From NCBI GenBank assembly GCA_023653785.1, contig JAMKCH010056757.1:1-64000 (forward strand): a stretch of DNA of 64,000 nt. The letters are read 5' to 3'. The notes beneath the pieces are model-generated. The model was given only the letters and a program-made list of their open reading frames with translations, made no database searches and was not told the DNA's origin. Position numbers and translations under genes: made by a program. The DNA is from Ophioderma brevispina (Eukaryota > Echinodermata > Ophiuroidea > Amphilepidida > Ophiodermatidae). Positions 24,643 to 36,039 of this stretch are shown here, one piece after another. Each line of letters opens with the position of its first letter. Positions within the stretch are counted from its first letter, which is position 1.

Positions 24643-24990
24643 TCATTGATCATGGGTTTGCCACACCAACCCTCTGAATCTATAGGAAAATTTTTGATCA
24701 AGATAACAAACCATTTGATTTAAATACAATAAGAACACATGGGCACATGTGCTGGAGTTTTGCAATGGATATTCTGTTGATGGCTCTCTCAATATATAAC
24801 CATACAGAAGCAATTTTCTCAGGTATATTTGACACAATCTTTTCTCAAATCCACTTAAGGTCCTGTTAAGGACAGTGTTAACATTAAGTTTCTGGGCATC
24901 TGTTTTGGCTTGTAACTTTGCAAATGTTTGACTATGATATGTAAAAGTATACAATTCTAGAAAGTAAATTAGACAATGAATCCGATTATG
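24643..24990 (-). other. 115-codon open frame in the duplication, coding status unknown
   Basis: On the minus strand a frame without stops runs from about 24990 to 24643 with mixed, protein-like composition and no motif I recognise. 'taatttactttctag' just inside its 5' end looks like a splice acceptor. In copy 2 the same peptide is visible but broken by frame-shifting single-base changes (29431-29872). No good donor follows. Chance openness is possible. Confidence 0.25.
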
Positions 24991-25272
24991 GCATCAGATA
25001 AATGTGAAACTTGCCACATTTTGAGAAAAATACCAAAAAAGTGAGATTTTTTTTGCCCAAAATTTTTCAGACAGTGTAACAAAACAATTTGAATTTTCAT
25101 GAGTTCTCATATTTAATAAACACGACAAAATTGTCTAGGAACGGTTTTCTCATTTTTTAAAAATAAAATTCGTAGATGTACCCAGATTTGGTTTCGTTGG
25201 GAATGTGCAGCTGAGGAGGGTCCTGAAAGAAATTCTGGTCTCAATGAAAATGTAACATCAGACAACTACAAA

Positions 25273-25587
25273 ACAAGAGCACCAATGGTGCTAAAGCTTC
25301 ATAAGAAAAGTGTGTTGGAGCTTGAGTGGAGTTAGTGGTTTGATTTTTGTGCTTGTTAAAGCAATAACAGCACATTTTTTTAGAGTACCCCAATTTTCAA
25401 ACTTTTTGCACAGTTATGTTGGTAATTGTCTAGGGAACTACACCTGCGAACGAGAATGCTAAAAAATGCGTATTTATTATAAAATAAGCGATTTTGTAAT
25501 TGAAATTGGGATCCTAGATTGTACTTTCCAGCTCTGCCGGAAATTCTAAGTTTATGTCCGTCCATGATGAAATAGTGCCACCTATAG
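25273..25587. mobile_element. One end of a split insertion (left part)
   Basis: Sequence absent from the matching place in copy 2, where the flank ending 'caactacaaaa' runs directly into 'ttatacaatttt'. It ends at a pure 24-base A run, after which the left flank is repeated. Confidence 0.45.
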
Positions 25588-25611
25588 AAAAAAAAAAAAA
25601 AAAAAAAAAAA
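25588..25611. repeat. Pure A run (24) at a duplication junction
   Basis: Separates the left insertion end from a repeated copy of its own left flank ('ttttaaaaataaaatt.gtagatgtaccc'). Confidence 0.9.
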
Positions 25612-25898
25612 TTTTTAAAAATAAAATTGGTAGATGTACCCAGATTTGGTTTCGTTGGGAATGTGCAGCTGAGGAGGGTCCTGAAAGAAATTCTGGTCTC
25701 AATGAAAATGTAACATAAGACAACTACAAAATTATACAATTTTCACTTTCAGCTCAGGGAACCAAGGTCCACACGCACAGCTTTAAAGAAATTAGCTACA
25801 TTAAATTTAAAGAAAATTAAGAAATTGAACAAAAATTGGTAGATGTACCCGGATTTGGTTTGGTTGGGAATGTGCAGCTGAGGAGTTTCCCCTATACC

Positions 25899-25918
25899 AA
25901 AAAAAAAAAAAAAAAAAA
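25899..25918. repeat. Pure A run (20) at a duplication junction
   Basis: Separates a flank ending 'gagtttcccctatacc' from new sequence that leads into a second copy of that same flank (26218-26385). Confidence 0.9.
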
Positions 25919-26217
25919 TTAAAAAATCGCGCTTTCGACGGCCGCGTTCGCTACTACAACAAACACATACGTGAGTATTGACTCTGATATCTTGGGTACG
26001 GGGTTACACATGCGACAAACACAAAAACAAACGGGAAAATAACACACTTCTAGGCCGATTTTGCTTACGAAATTCATTCAGCTTGAAGAGCACATCCCAC
26101 ACTTTCACACGACCAATTTTGAACAAATATGCTCAATCGAGGGCAACGGAGATACGCCTAGACTTTTTCGCCCGCTCTGCCGAATCGGTACGATTAGATT
26201 AGCTTCACTCATGAAGC
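25919..26217. mobile_element. Other end of the split insertion (right part)
   Basis: Sequence absent from copy 2. CpG-richer than its surroundings ('atcgcgctttcgacggccgcg'), with the small inverted repeat TTAGCTTCA / TGAAGCTAA at its right edge (26200-26221). Confidence 0.45.
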
Positions 26218-26811
26218 TAATTATACAATTTTCACTTTCAGCTCAAGGAACCAAGGTCCACACGCACAGCTTTAAAGAAATTAGCTACATTAAATTTAAA
26301 GAAAATTAAGAAATTGAACAAAAATTGGTAGATGTACCCGGATTTGGTTTGGTTGGGAATGTGCAGCTGAGGAGTTTCCCCTATACCCATTTCTAAGGGT
26401 CATTTTGTAGAAAAAAAGTACCCATTCTTAAGGATTTTGCTTCAAATATAAACCCATTTTCAACAATGTTTTGAGGCAGTTTTCGGGAAAATGGGACCCA
26501 TGTCTAAGGATTTCTCCTGAAAAAAATGACCCACTGGAGCGGATCATCCGCATATACCTTTAACATCCAGGGGAAGTAGCCCAATATCCCCTGTAACCTG
26601 AATTTACTTCAAGATGCATGCCAAGTTTCTGTCTCATACTGTAGTATCTCTTGACTAAATATATTCAAGCATTTGTTTCCTTTCCAATTCTACAATCACT
26701 GTAAATGTCATACTAGACTTACAGATAAAAAAAGTCCAATGACAAAATTTGGACAGAAAAAATCCAGGACAAGCCGTTCTTGACAACAATATACACTTTG
26801 AAAACAATGTA

Positions 26812-29800
26812 ATCGTTTAGAACTATCTATCTTGAGCAAGGTTTCGGTCCTTTTCCATACACATCATCAGTGATAGTAGATAACTGGAGGTCACAGACCA
26901 GATGTAACAGAGGAGTCGTCCCATTTCCTGAAATCCAAAATTGAACCGACGCAACAAGTCAAATTTAGCGATCATTACCGCGGAGGCTCCACGTCAACCT
27001 TATTTTTTACGTGATTTTAAAGTACAAGACCCCCTTCTCCAAAATAAATTGGTACTTACAACTTTGTTTTTTTTTGATGCGGTTCTACCTTTACATTACC
27101 ATTTGATCTCAAATTGGAAACAAATGTTAACAATTTTTTTTTTTTTTAAACATTTCCAGAATTATTTTAATTTCTGGCCAGAAATCCGGAAATTTCAAGA
27201 AAAGTTACATCTCTGCACACACTTGTAAAACCACAACTTTTGTGACCTGAAACTTTGGGCAATTATTAATGATATACTTTGAACTTCGCCATGTCGCAGC
27301 ATGAAACTCTTGCAAATTATTAAGTACCAAAATTTTCTTATTATGGAATAATGTAGGAAGCTTATGTACTAAAAATACAATAAAAATTCTTCACCTTTGC
27401 CGCCACTGTGCATGGTATTTCCACTATGTTTTTCAGCTGTTTGTACGTCGCACATTTCACTGCTCCTATGCAAATGGAATCTACAATTAGTATACTAGTT
27501 TCTTCTTAGATCTTTTCCTTGTTTCTACATGTTGAGTAATAATTCTGGGCAATAGGGTAATTTATCACTAGTGGTTTTTTTCTTCGTATTCTACACTCCA
27601 GGTGGGCGGTCAATAAAAACCCTACATACTTCATGAAAGAAATTTTCTTCCAAGGTTAAACTTATTTTTGCTGTGAGTGTTTGCTTTGGTTGTTTACATG
27701 GATCAACAGGCTATCAAAGATTTTATTTAGTTGGTGTCTTTCGGACTTCGGGTCAAAACTATGTCAATTTTGGTCGAGTATACCTAAAAAGTCGTTTGGG
27801 GCCGATTTAGGCCATACAATTCGCGAGACTGTCACCGACGTATACCATAACCATTATACAAAGACAATTCAGACTGCAATTTCGAATTGGTAATTTGATT
27901 TATTCGACAAAAACTCAAAACATACCAGTTTGAAAAACGGTCTATGGGTAACTAATATAAGGAAAATATCTTCAAAAAATAAAATTACCATTGTTCAATC
28001 AAGAACGTAGTCAGTTATTGACAATCAATCTCATATCAATGTCTCATTTGCATGATTTCAGGTAACATAATGAAACTGCTCATAGATATTTGTTGACAAC
28101 AATCTCTAAGGTAATCTAATTTTGCACAAATACAAGTACTATCAGATCCAATAAATTGTGAGAACTAAGCTGAAGTTTTCCCTCTGTAAGTTTTCTGTAA
28201 AGAAATTGGAATTAAAACTTAATATTCAATATCGCAAGCGCCCTGTGTTTTTTTTCAAGCGGAATACAAACCTTCTATGGTTTCACTTTAGTCCCAATGT
28301 TTCGTTGTAGGTTTAAAACATGAAATCTTGCTGAACCAAAGTAAACACCAGCTATCTTGACTTTCTATTGAGAAATTGATTTTGTGTTACATCGGCATTT
28401 TCTTTGTAAGAGCCGGGATATTATTTTATATTCCTTCAATTATTCTCTTCTCCACCTTCTATGGTTTAACATAATTTGGTGTTAAATGATTTTACTCAAA
28501 TCACTGCTGAAGACCATGCGACTCATGTACACTATGCATCTTTTGGGCAAAATCGGCCAAAACAGGATTTTTAAGTCTCTCAGCAAAATAGCGTAACTTG
28601 TTTTCCTGTCCCCAAAGTCCATGACACACCAAATAAACGTTTTCTGAAGCTGTTTTCATCCCTCTTTTAAATGACCAAGCAACATTTGGAGCAAAATAAG
28701 TCTTACCCATTTTTAATTATTTTTTATTCTGACTGTAGGTTTTTTTTTGACGCACACTGTACATTGATCTTTAACCTTTATAGTTGAGCTTGAGCAAGCA
28801 TCTTTGAAAATTATGTCTTATTTGACACCTTTGCCATTTACAATGAATTTTCATATGGTTTTTTACTTTTACTTTGTGTTTTCTAGTTCCAAAGTATTAC
28901 TCATCCCTAAGAGCCACGCTTTGACCTGAAACCATTTCATTCATTTCTAAAAATCCTCTCCCAACAACAAATCAATCTCTTGACAAATAATCCCCGGTTA
29001 ATGGCCATGTTAAGTGAACACTTCAACAAAAAAAAAAATGAAAACAAAAGGATCAACTATACGATAAAATTTTTGAGATAAAACGATCTCTGGAAGTGGT
29101 CAACATCCGAAAAGACTTATAGACTGTGGTTTTCTCAAATGAACAAAAAGAAATCTGATGCAACATGCATTAGTAAAATGTCATATGACACTAGGATGTG
29201 ATTGTTAAGACTGGTTTTGTAAACATATTAAACACCTCACAATTGGAAGAGCAAAATACTGTGCAAACTGACACTAAATCCTGCCACACTTTGGAATTTG
29301 ATATTTGTCACTTTCAAGTCTTGTTCCTTCCTCGCATCTAAAGGACTCTTGATAGAGGGGGTTGTTGTGTTGGGGGGGGTGTTTCGTACTTTTTCAGATG
29401 ACCAAATTACTTGTATGGTAATAGAAAAGCTCAATTGTCATGCATAGCGGTTTGCCACACCAACCCTCTGAATCTATACGTAAAATTTTGATCAAGAATA
29501 ACAAACCATTTGATTTTAAATACAATAAGACACATGGGCCCCTTGCTGGAGGTTTGCATGGATTTCTGTTTGATGCCTCTCATATATAACCATACAGAAA
29601 GCAATTTCTCAGGGAATCTTGTGGACACATCTTTTCTCAAATCCACTTAAGGGTTCCGTTAAGGACAGTTTAACCCTAATTTCTGGCATTTCTGGCTTGT
29701 ACTTTGCAAATGTTTGAACTATGATAGGTAAAGATATCACAATTTCTAGAAAGTAAATTAGACAAATCCTGATTATGGCATCAATCAATGTTAAACTTGC

Positions 29801-30632
29801 CCCTTTTTGAGAAAAATACCAAAAAAGTGAGATTTTTTTTTGCCCCAAAATTTTTGTCAGACAGCGTAACAAAACAATTGACTTTCATGAGTTCTCATAT
29901 TTAAATAAACACACCAAAATGTCTAGGAACTGGTTTTCTCATTTTTTAAAATAAAATTGTTAATGGACCCAGATGGTTTCGTTGGAATGGAGCTGAGGAG
30001 GTCCCTGAAGAATTCTGGTCTCAATAGAAATGTAACATAAGACAACTACAAAATTATACAATTTCACTTTCAGCTCAGGGAACCAAGGTCCACACGCACA
30101 GCTTTAAAGAAATTAGCCTCTTAAATTTAAAGAAAATTAAGAAATTGAACAAAATTGGTAGAGGTACCCCGGATTTGTTTTGTGGAAGTGCAGCTGAGGA
30201 GTTTCCCCCATACACCCATTCTAAGGGTCATTTTGTAGCAAAAAAAGTACCCATTCTTAAGGATTTTGCTTCAATTAACCCATTTTTCAACAATTTTGAG
30301 GCGTTTTCGGGAAAAATGGGCCCATGTCTACGGCTTTTGCCTGAAAAAAATGACCCACTGGATCGGATCATCCTCATATACCTTAACATCCAGGGGAAGT
30401 AGCCCAATATCCCCTGTAACCTGATTTTACGTTCAAGATGCAATGCAAAGTTTTGTCTCTACTGTAGTAAAATCTCTGGACTAAATAAATTCAAGCATTG
30501 TTTCCTTCATTCTCCAATCACTGTAAATGTCATACTAGACTTACAGATAAAAAAAGTCCATTACAAAGTTGGACAGAAAAAATCCAGGACAACCGTTCTT
30601 GCACATATACACTTAAACACTGTATCGCTTTC
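26812..30632. repeat. 4.9-kb tandem duplication, copy 2 (shortened)
   Basis: Matches copy 1 from end to end but is peppered with small deletions, many in homopolymers, and lacks both inserted stretches. The flank-to-flank join near 30045-30062 ('gacaactacaaaattataca') is the empty site. The bias to deletion looks like unpolished long-read sequence rather than neutral divergence. Confidence 0.8.
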
Positions 30633-30903
30633 CAATGACATCAGTGACATCCCTACAAAACGTTTGTTCTAGCGACCTTTTTTCCCCTTCTGAAGAACTC
30701 GCGGGTGATGTAGAAACTAGTGGAGTGATCACAAGGATGTTTTGCCGACTTTTTTGATATTGATTTTCCATCTTGTCTTCCGCTGGCAAATGAAACCCTT
30801 CTGCGTCTTGCCTTGTGCTAATTTGGAACACTGCAAAAAAGACTGCAAAACATTTTTCAAGTAAATGCATGGAGAAATTAAAGGGACAGTAGGCTGCGAT
30901 TCC

Positions 30904-31153
30904 TCTGAAAGGGGGGCTAACTTTAAACCGGGGTTTAAACCAGGGTTAGTCCTACCTATTGGACCTTTCTCCTTTCCAAATACTGTGAAAGTATGTAACA
31001 GGGTGAGAAAATTCTCAGGGATGGGTGCAATGGCCTTATCCATACAAATTTTCCTCACCCTTTAAAGCAATTTTAAAAAGTAGTGGAAGGGAAAAAGTCC
31101 ACTTATGTGGACTACCCCTGTTTTAAACCCGGCTGAAGTAGACTCCCTTTCAG
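30904..31153. mobile_element. Foldback MITE, 250 bp
   Basis: The left arm CTGAAAGGGGGGCTAAC..TTTAAACC..GGGTTAGTCC is mirrored by GGACTACCCCTGTTTTAAACC..CCCTTTCAG. A small extra stem 'gtccac'/'gtggac' sits inside the right arm. Confidence 0.7.
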
Positions 31154-31780
31154 AATACCATACTAAGGTTTAACAAATGGATTTGTTAGCTCAATGTCTA
31201 GATAGCATCTGTTTTTAGCCTGCTATCAATGATCCAAAAGACCTCATCTCCAGGACCGTTCAGTAACCTCCTCGTCACTGTATGTTAGCAAAGACACCCC
31301 CTGGTTTTTGGTATGATATATATCCCCAGAACACAAAGGTTAATTCCATAAGTGTGTAATTTTTCTGTGAACTGAACTGGTGTCCATTTGTAATAAGGTG
31401 CCAAACTCATATGTATTGTCGATGAAAACACACATGCCTGAAAGTCAGTTTAAAGGTTTCAATTTATTTCATGGAACACAAGTTGAATGAAGAGCAGTGG
31501 CATTCAAAGATCGCAATGGGTCAGTTTTTATATTCACAGATAAGGATCTAGAGATTGTGATTTGTTTTGAATTTTAAAGCAGTTTGAAATTTTGATTGAG
31601 GCCTTGGCCCATCTTTAAAGTACAGCTACTCATTTGGCTTCTGTAAGAACGCCATTGATTTTTAAGGAGCATTTCTGCACTACAGAGAAGTGGATGATTG
31701 AATGGCAATGCTGATAAATGGCTACCAAGGCTGATTTGAGGGTGCAGAACTTGGCTTTAAATTGACTTCACATACAAAGG
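31154..31780. other. No gene seen; dispersed repeat fragment at 31250-31340
   Basis: 31250-31340 ('ttcagtaacct', 'acaccccctggttttt', 'ggtatgatatat') is a diverged copy of 34213-34300 and 35233-35323. The rest is unique-looking. Confidence 0.5.
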
Positions 31781-32189
31781 GACCATTTGCAACGCTCCCC
31801 ATACGGCATCTCGTAGTGTGCATTTCCATCCGGGAACTTGTACCACCTAAATTTGGTTAGAGCATAATGAGAAACCATAACTTAACTATCTTGACTTGCA
31901 CTAAAGTTTGATCATCCGGCAGGTGACAAGTAGGTCACAGTTACGATCGGAAATATGTTTTTGTCGTGAATTTCACACCAGTGGCCTCGGTTGTTTTTTG
32001 TATCCTTAGATATTCTTCTACATTTCTTTCAAATTACCTCATGTGAAAGGTACTTTGTATTATTTTAGGCACTGTTTTCGGCGACGCGAACGACAACAAA
32101 TTTTTTTGTAAACATAACCGCTGGTACAAGTTCCAGGATGGAAATGGGCATACAATAACGAGATGCATTCTGGGGTTGTGCAAATGGTC
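31781..32189. mobile_element. Foldback MITE, about 410 bp
   Basis: Arms of about 66 bp: 'gaccatttgcaac', 'gcatctcgt', 'catttccatcc', 'gaacttgtacca' at 31781-31847, and the mirror phrases at 32122-32189. A minus-strand frame in its right half has no meaning I can see. Confidence 0.75.
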
Positions 32190-32242
32190 TATTAAAGGTA
32201 TAGGGTTGATTCCGAGCATATCGCCAATTTTTCGACTTCAGT

Positions 32243-32665
32243 TGGGGGGGGGTAGACACGACTGCTCATTTGGGGCATTAGGCTTTCCCAATGTATTTGG
32301 GATTGCTTACGTGCATTTTTACACTCAAAAAAAAAAACAAATGTCAGTACTCGGTCCCAGTGGACATTACAATCATCTTTAAAACCGTTGTTCAAAAGAT
32401 CTTAGTATTCAGCAATTTAGGGAAAATATTGACTTCAAAATCTCCGGGGTAGTGATTAACCCCGCTGCTAAATAGTGTAATTCCAATAACTGTCATTTGA
32501 TTTGAATATTCTGACCAGGCCTAGTCTTTAGTCCAGTCTGGGTGTAACCGTTCGATTGCGTAATAGCGCCCTCCCTACCGTTAAGTATTTGAAAGACTGG
32601 CACCCGGAAGTTGATGCAGTTTGAATTCTGGTCTGTTGCTGTTAGTTGGATTCCTAACCCCCCCT
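32243..32665. mobile_element. GGGGGGTAG inverted-repeat element, copy 1
   Basis: Begins GGGGGGGGTAGACACGAC and ends TCCTAACCCCCCCTGA. Its interior (32395-32500) matches the reverse strand of 43260-43390: 'gaagtcaa', 'gcagcggggttaat', 'tggaatta'. No coding capacity. Confidence 0.6.
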
Positions 32666-33240
32666 GATATTTTCAGTCCACTCAGATGTAGGGACATCAT
32701 TATTACGTCAGGGTGGTTGGAGAATTCAATTTTTTGGGGGCTACACAATATCACAATGCCCCTTTGTTTCTTATTACAAAATTTACATTCTACATTGTAT
32801 CAAATTTCACCATTTTAAAAGTTAAGGGTCCACCTCTCGTTCTCTCTCGTCCTCCATTCCCAGCATATATACTTACACTCCCTAGTGCCCTAGTCAAGAA
32901 TAAAATTGAACTTGATCTACTCATATCCATTGCAAGTCCTTCACAAAATGATCAACATACCTGAAATTAAAAACAGCATACCAGACTAGACAAAAAGGGC
33001 TCAAGTGCAGTTCTGATATATTTTGCGAAACTGTCACAGACACGGTGAGATAATTTTCATTTTCGAATAAAAAACCTTAAAACAAAAAAATCAAAGCAAC
33101 CTGCCATTCAAATCACAGCCTAAGGCTGCACAACAAAGAGTTAAGGGTCGCGTAACAAGAAACCCGAAAACACATATTTTGCACCAAGCATATGTGTGTA
33201 TACTTAATGCAGTTGCAGCCCCACACCTCTGCTTGTGAAA
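32666..33240. other. No gene seen
   Basis: Unique-looking sequence with three short plus and minus frames lacking any signature. Confidence 0.45.
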
Positions 33241-33552
33241 GAACCACTGGTTTAAGCACAAGAACCAGGAGGAAATAACCAAGACGTAAAGAGAGGAAGA
33301 CGCCACTACGTCACAGTTGGGCCGGCACCATTACGCTTGACTCTTTGGATGTAGGTCATCAACTCAAGCCGAGTTCATTCAGGAAACGACTAACGATCAG
33401 AAGGGATTAAGTTGCTCTGCTGTTCCTTTACATTCTTACCGTTTTTCCTGCCGAGCGTCGCCGTGGTTTTGTTGCATCTTTTTGTTCGCCCGGCCGAGTG
33501 GCGGATAGCGTTTCCAGACTGAGGCCATCCGTCGCCCAATGTGCAGTTTTAA

Positions 33553-33617
33553 TAATAGCAGAGATTTATATAGCGCCTTATGCTATTTGCCTCTAAGCGC
33601 TTTCACAAAAAAAGCGC
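33553..33617. mobile_element. 65-bp GCGCCTT/AAGCGCTTT insertion with TTTTAA target duplication
   Basis: Copy 2 of the surrounding duplication reads 'gcagttttaacacttt' without it; here TTTTAA is present on both sides (33547-33552 and 33618-33623). The insert holds 'atttatatagcgcctta' and 'taagcgctttcac' and ends in an AAAGCGC that can pair with AAGCGCTTT. This motif pair is common in short interspersed repeats and SINE tails of marine invertebrates. Confidence 0.8.
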
Positions 33618-33679
33618 TTTTAACACTTTCTAAGACTCTGTTAAGCTTGGATTGATTACATCATTTCTTAATATAGAGG

Positions 33680-33901
33680 CTAATGGGTGCCAACAGTCAG
33701 AACCGCTGACCGGCTGACTTGAGCACGTAAATACTCTTCATTTAAAATCACTTCCACACCATCCTCAATGAGTGAACTAGATTTAGTACAATTCTCTGCT
33801 CGATGATATTCTAATAATTCCACCTGTTGACAGTTCCTACAGTATTTGAAAACGTAAGGTTCATAAACATCTAATGACACATAATATCCTACAGGCTTCA
33901 T
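33680..33901 (-). pseudogene. Exon-like frame of unknown protein, copy 1
   Basis: A 73-residue minus-strand frame with protein-like composition. Near its start it has YCRNC followed eight residues later by H and then C (C-x2-C-x8-H-x4-C, possibly metal-binding), then an acidic segment (LIEDGVEVILNEEY). An in-frame TGA directly precedes the ATG. 'cctgtag' just inside the start is a possible splice acceptor. In this copy the reading frame is open, but the place where copy 2 has a consensus donor GTAAGT reads GTCAGC. No family recognised. It may be a true exon, an old gene fragment or repeat-encoded. Confidence 0.4.
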
Positions 33902-34304
33902 TCAAACAAGCTTTGCCATGGAGTGATACTCAACTCACAATGTGTCCACAAAAAAGTCTCAGGGGTTTATAGCTTCATAATTGCAGCATGTTGTCATGTA
34001 CTTTGCTCAATTTTGGATATCCTGGAGCACTTTCTTGATAGCATATAAGTGTGATAAATATATAAATAAAAATGCTTTCAAATTGTAAACAAGAGCAGTA
34101 TTCTATTGTTTGCTAGCCAACCAAAATAAAAAGTGGAAACATCTGAAACACAAACACCTCAACTTTTAAGATTCAAACACTCACTATGAGCTAGTAAAAT
34201 CTCAATTCCCTTGGCACAGTTCAGTACCTTCCATTCACCAGTGTATTTAGAAATACACCCCCTGGTTTTTGGGTATGATATATGATACCCAGATCACACA
34301 AGGA

Positions 34305-34323
34305 AAAAAAAAAAAAAAAAAAA
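34305..34323. repeat. Pure A run (19) between the two 1-kb copies
   Basis: Lies exactly where copy 1 stops matching the end of copy 2 ('cacacaagg' then A's instead of 'tcagttcatgtc'). Confidence 0.9.
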
Positions 34324-34329
34324 TGAAAT

Positions 34330-35323
34330 AAACCACTGGTTTAAGCACAAGAACCAGGAGGAATAACCAAGACAGTAAAGAGAGGAAGACGGCCACTAGC
34401 GGCACGGTTTGTGCCGGCAACATTACGCTTGACTCTTTGGATGTAGGTCATCAACTCAGCCGAGTTCATTCAGGAAACGACTAACGATCAGAAGGGATTA
34501 AGTTGCTCTGCTGTTCCTTTACATTCTTACCGTTTTTCCTGCCGAGCGTCGCCGTGGTTTTGTTGCATCTTTTTGTTCGCCCGGCCGAGTGGCGGATAGC
34601 GTTTCCAGACTGAGGCCATCCGTCGCCCAATGTGCAGTTTTAACACTTTCTAAGACTCTGTTAAGCTTGGATTGATTACATCATTTCTTAATATAGAGGC
34701 TAATGGGTGCCAACAGTCAGAACCACTTACCGGCTGACTTGAGCATGTAAATACTCTTCATTTAAAATCACTTCCACCCCATCCTCAGAGAGTTAACTAG
34801 ATTTAGTACAATTCTCTGCTCGATGATATTCTAATAATTCCACCTGTTGACAGTTCCTACAGTATTTGAAAACGTAAGGTTCATAAACATCTAATGACAC
34901 ATAATATCCTACAGGCTTCATTCAAACAAGCTTTGCCATGGAGTGATACTCAACTCACAATGTGTCCACAAAAAAGTCTCAGGGGTTTATAGCTTCATAA
35001 TTGCAGCATGTTGTCATGTACTTTGCTCAATTTTGGATATCCTGGAGCACTTTCTTGATAGCATATAAGTGTGATAAATATATAAATAAAAATGCTTTCA
35101 AATTGTAAACAAGAGCAGTATTCTATTGTTTGCTAGCCAACCAAAATAAAAAGTGGAAACATCTGAAACACAAACACCTCAACTTTTAAGATTCAAACAC
35201 TCACTATGAGCTAGTAAAATCTCAATTCCCTTGGCACAGTTCAGTACCTTCCATTCACCAGTGTATTTAGAAAATACACCCCCTGGTTTTTGGGTATGAT
35301 ATATGATACCCAGATCACACAAG
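34330..35323. repeat. 1-kb tandem duplication, copy 2
   Basis: Second copy of 33243-34304, lacking the 65-bp insertion and the A run. Differences from copy 1 cluster near 34720-34800, inside the exon-like frame. Confidence 0.9.
34731..34921 (-). pseudogene. Exon-like frame of unknown protein, copy 2
   Basis: Same peptide as copy 1 for 42 codons, then an in-frame TAA (34793-34795) where copy 1 has a Ser codon, and two further residue changes. The exon would end ...GTCAGCCG at 34731 and is followed by a perfect donor GTAAGT (34730-34725). So this copy keeps the splice signal and loses the frame, while copy 1 does the opposite. Confidence 0.4.
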
Positions 35324-36035
35324 GTCAGTTCATGTCAATGTATGTACAAGTACAACCCACTGAACTGTGTCCTATCTGGGTGAGCATATTGTAACTCATA
35401 GTGACCACATTCACCATCATAGTTGTGTATCTGCTTTTCCTGCACAGACTAAGCTCTAACACATGATTTTGGTTGTCAAACAATTATTGTCATGCAATTA
35501 TTGTCATGATCAGAACCAAGGCAAGAACACAAGAAAAAAAATTGGCATTACAATGCACAGCAAGCATTACAATGGAGTTCCCACAGAACATGTTGATTCT
35601 TAATATTCATATATTTTTAAAAATCCAATTTCATGCAATAGGCATGCTTCTTCAATAAGTTTGATTCGTCCTCAACAGGCCTGTAACCAGCAGGTGCGGA
35701 TACGCCCGAATTCCAAAGAGCCCCCATCCCCAACCCCTAAAAAGGCCCACAATAGATTTTGCGAGCATAGCGAGCCAAAAATTAGGGTTATGCTTTTTGT
35801 CAAAAAAAGTTAAAATTTCAGTATAAAAGTCTACTTTTGCCAAATTTTGGGTAAGTATCCTTATCAATTGGAATAGCTCAATGGGTAGCTGCAATTGAAA
35901 TCCACACACCTTATGTGAAGATTTACATGAAGTGTTCCACAAGGGCACAGTAGTAATGATTTCAAAATAAAGAGTCTGTTTTATGGGTCCTAGTGGAACC
36001 ATCCAAAGATGGTAAGTGGCCAAGAACAGTTAGCT
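35324..36035. other. No gene seen
   Basis: Unique-looking. 35752-35775 has 'tgcgagcatagcgagcc', an imperfect inverted phrase common in invertebrate repeats. A 123-residue minus frame (35652-36023) shows no domain. Confidence 0.4.
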
Positions 36036-36039
36036 TTAA

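Larger units (their letters stand above)
21885..26811. repeat. 4.9-kb tandem duplication, copy 1
   Basis: Colinear with 26812-30632. Both start 'gatcgtttagaac..tatctatcttgagcaa' and pass through 'gtaacagaggagt.gtccc', 'actggttt', 'gatcatgggtttgcc'-like and 'tccaggacaa..ccgttctt'. Copy 1 is longer because of two inserted stretches (25273-25587, 25919-26217) with duplicated flanks, and because copy 2 has lost many single bases. The two copies abut directly. Confidence 0.8.
33243..34304. repeat. 1-kb tandem duplication, copy 1
   Basis: From 'ccactggtttaagcacaagaa' to 'cccagatcacacaagg'. From 33624 on it matches copy 2 at a constant offset of 1020 bases with very few differences. It contains the 65-bp insertion at 33553-33617 and an exon-like minus-strand frame. 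It ends at a pure A run. Confidence 0.9.

Noticed and set aside
33455..33530. 'ggccgagtggcggatagcg' as the head of a Leu/Ser tRNA
   Set aside because: The A-box-like word is good, but no B-box or closing stems follow in either duplicate.
33243..35323. A pair of LTRs around an internal region
   Set aside because: The two 1-kb copies abut through an A run with no internal region, primer-binding site or polypurine tract.
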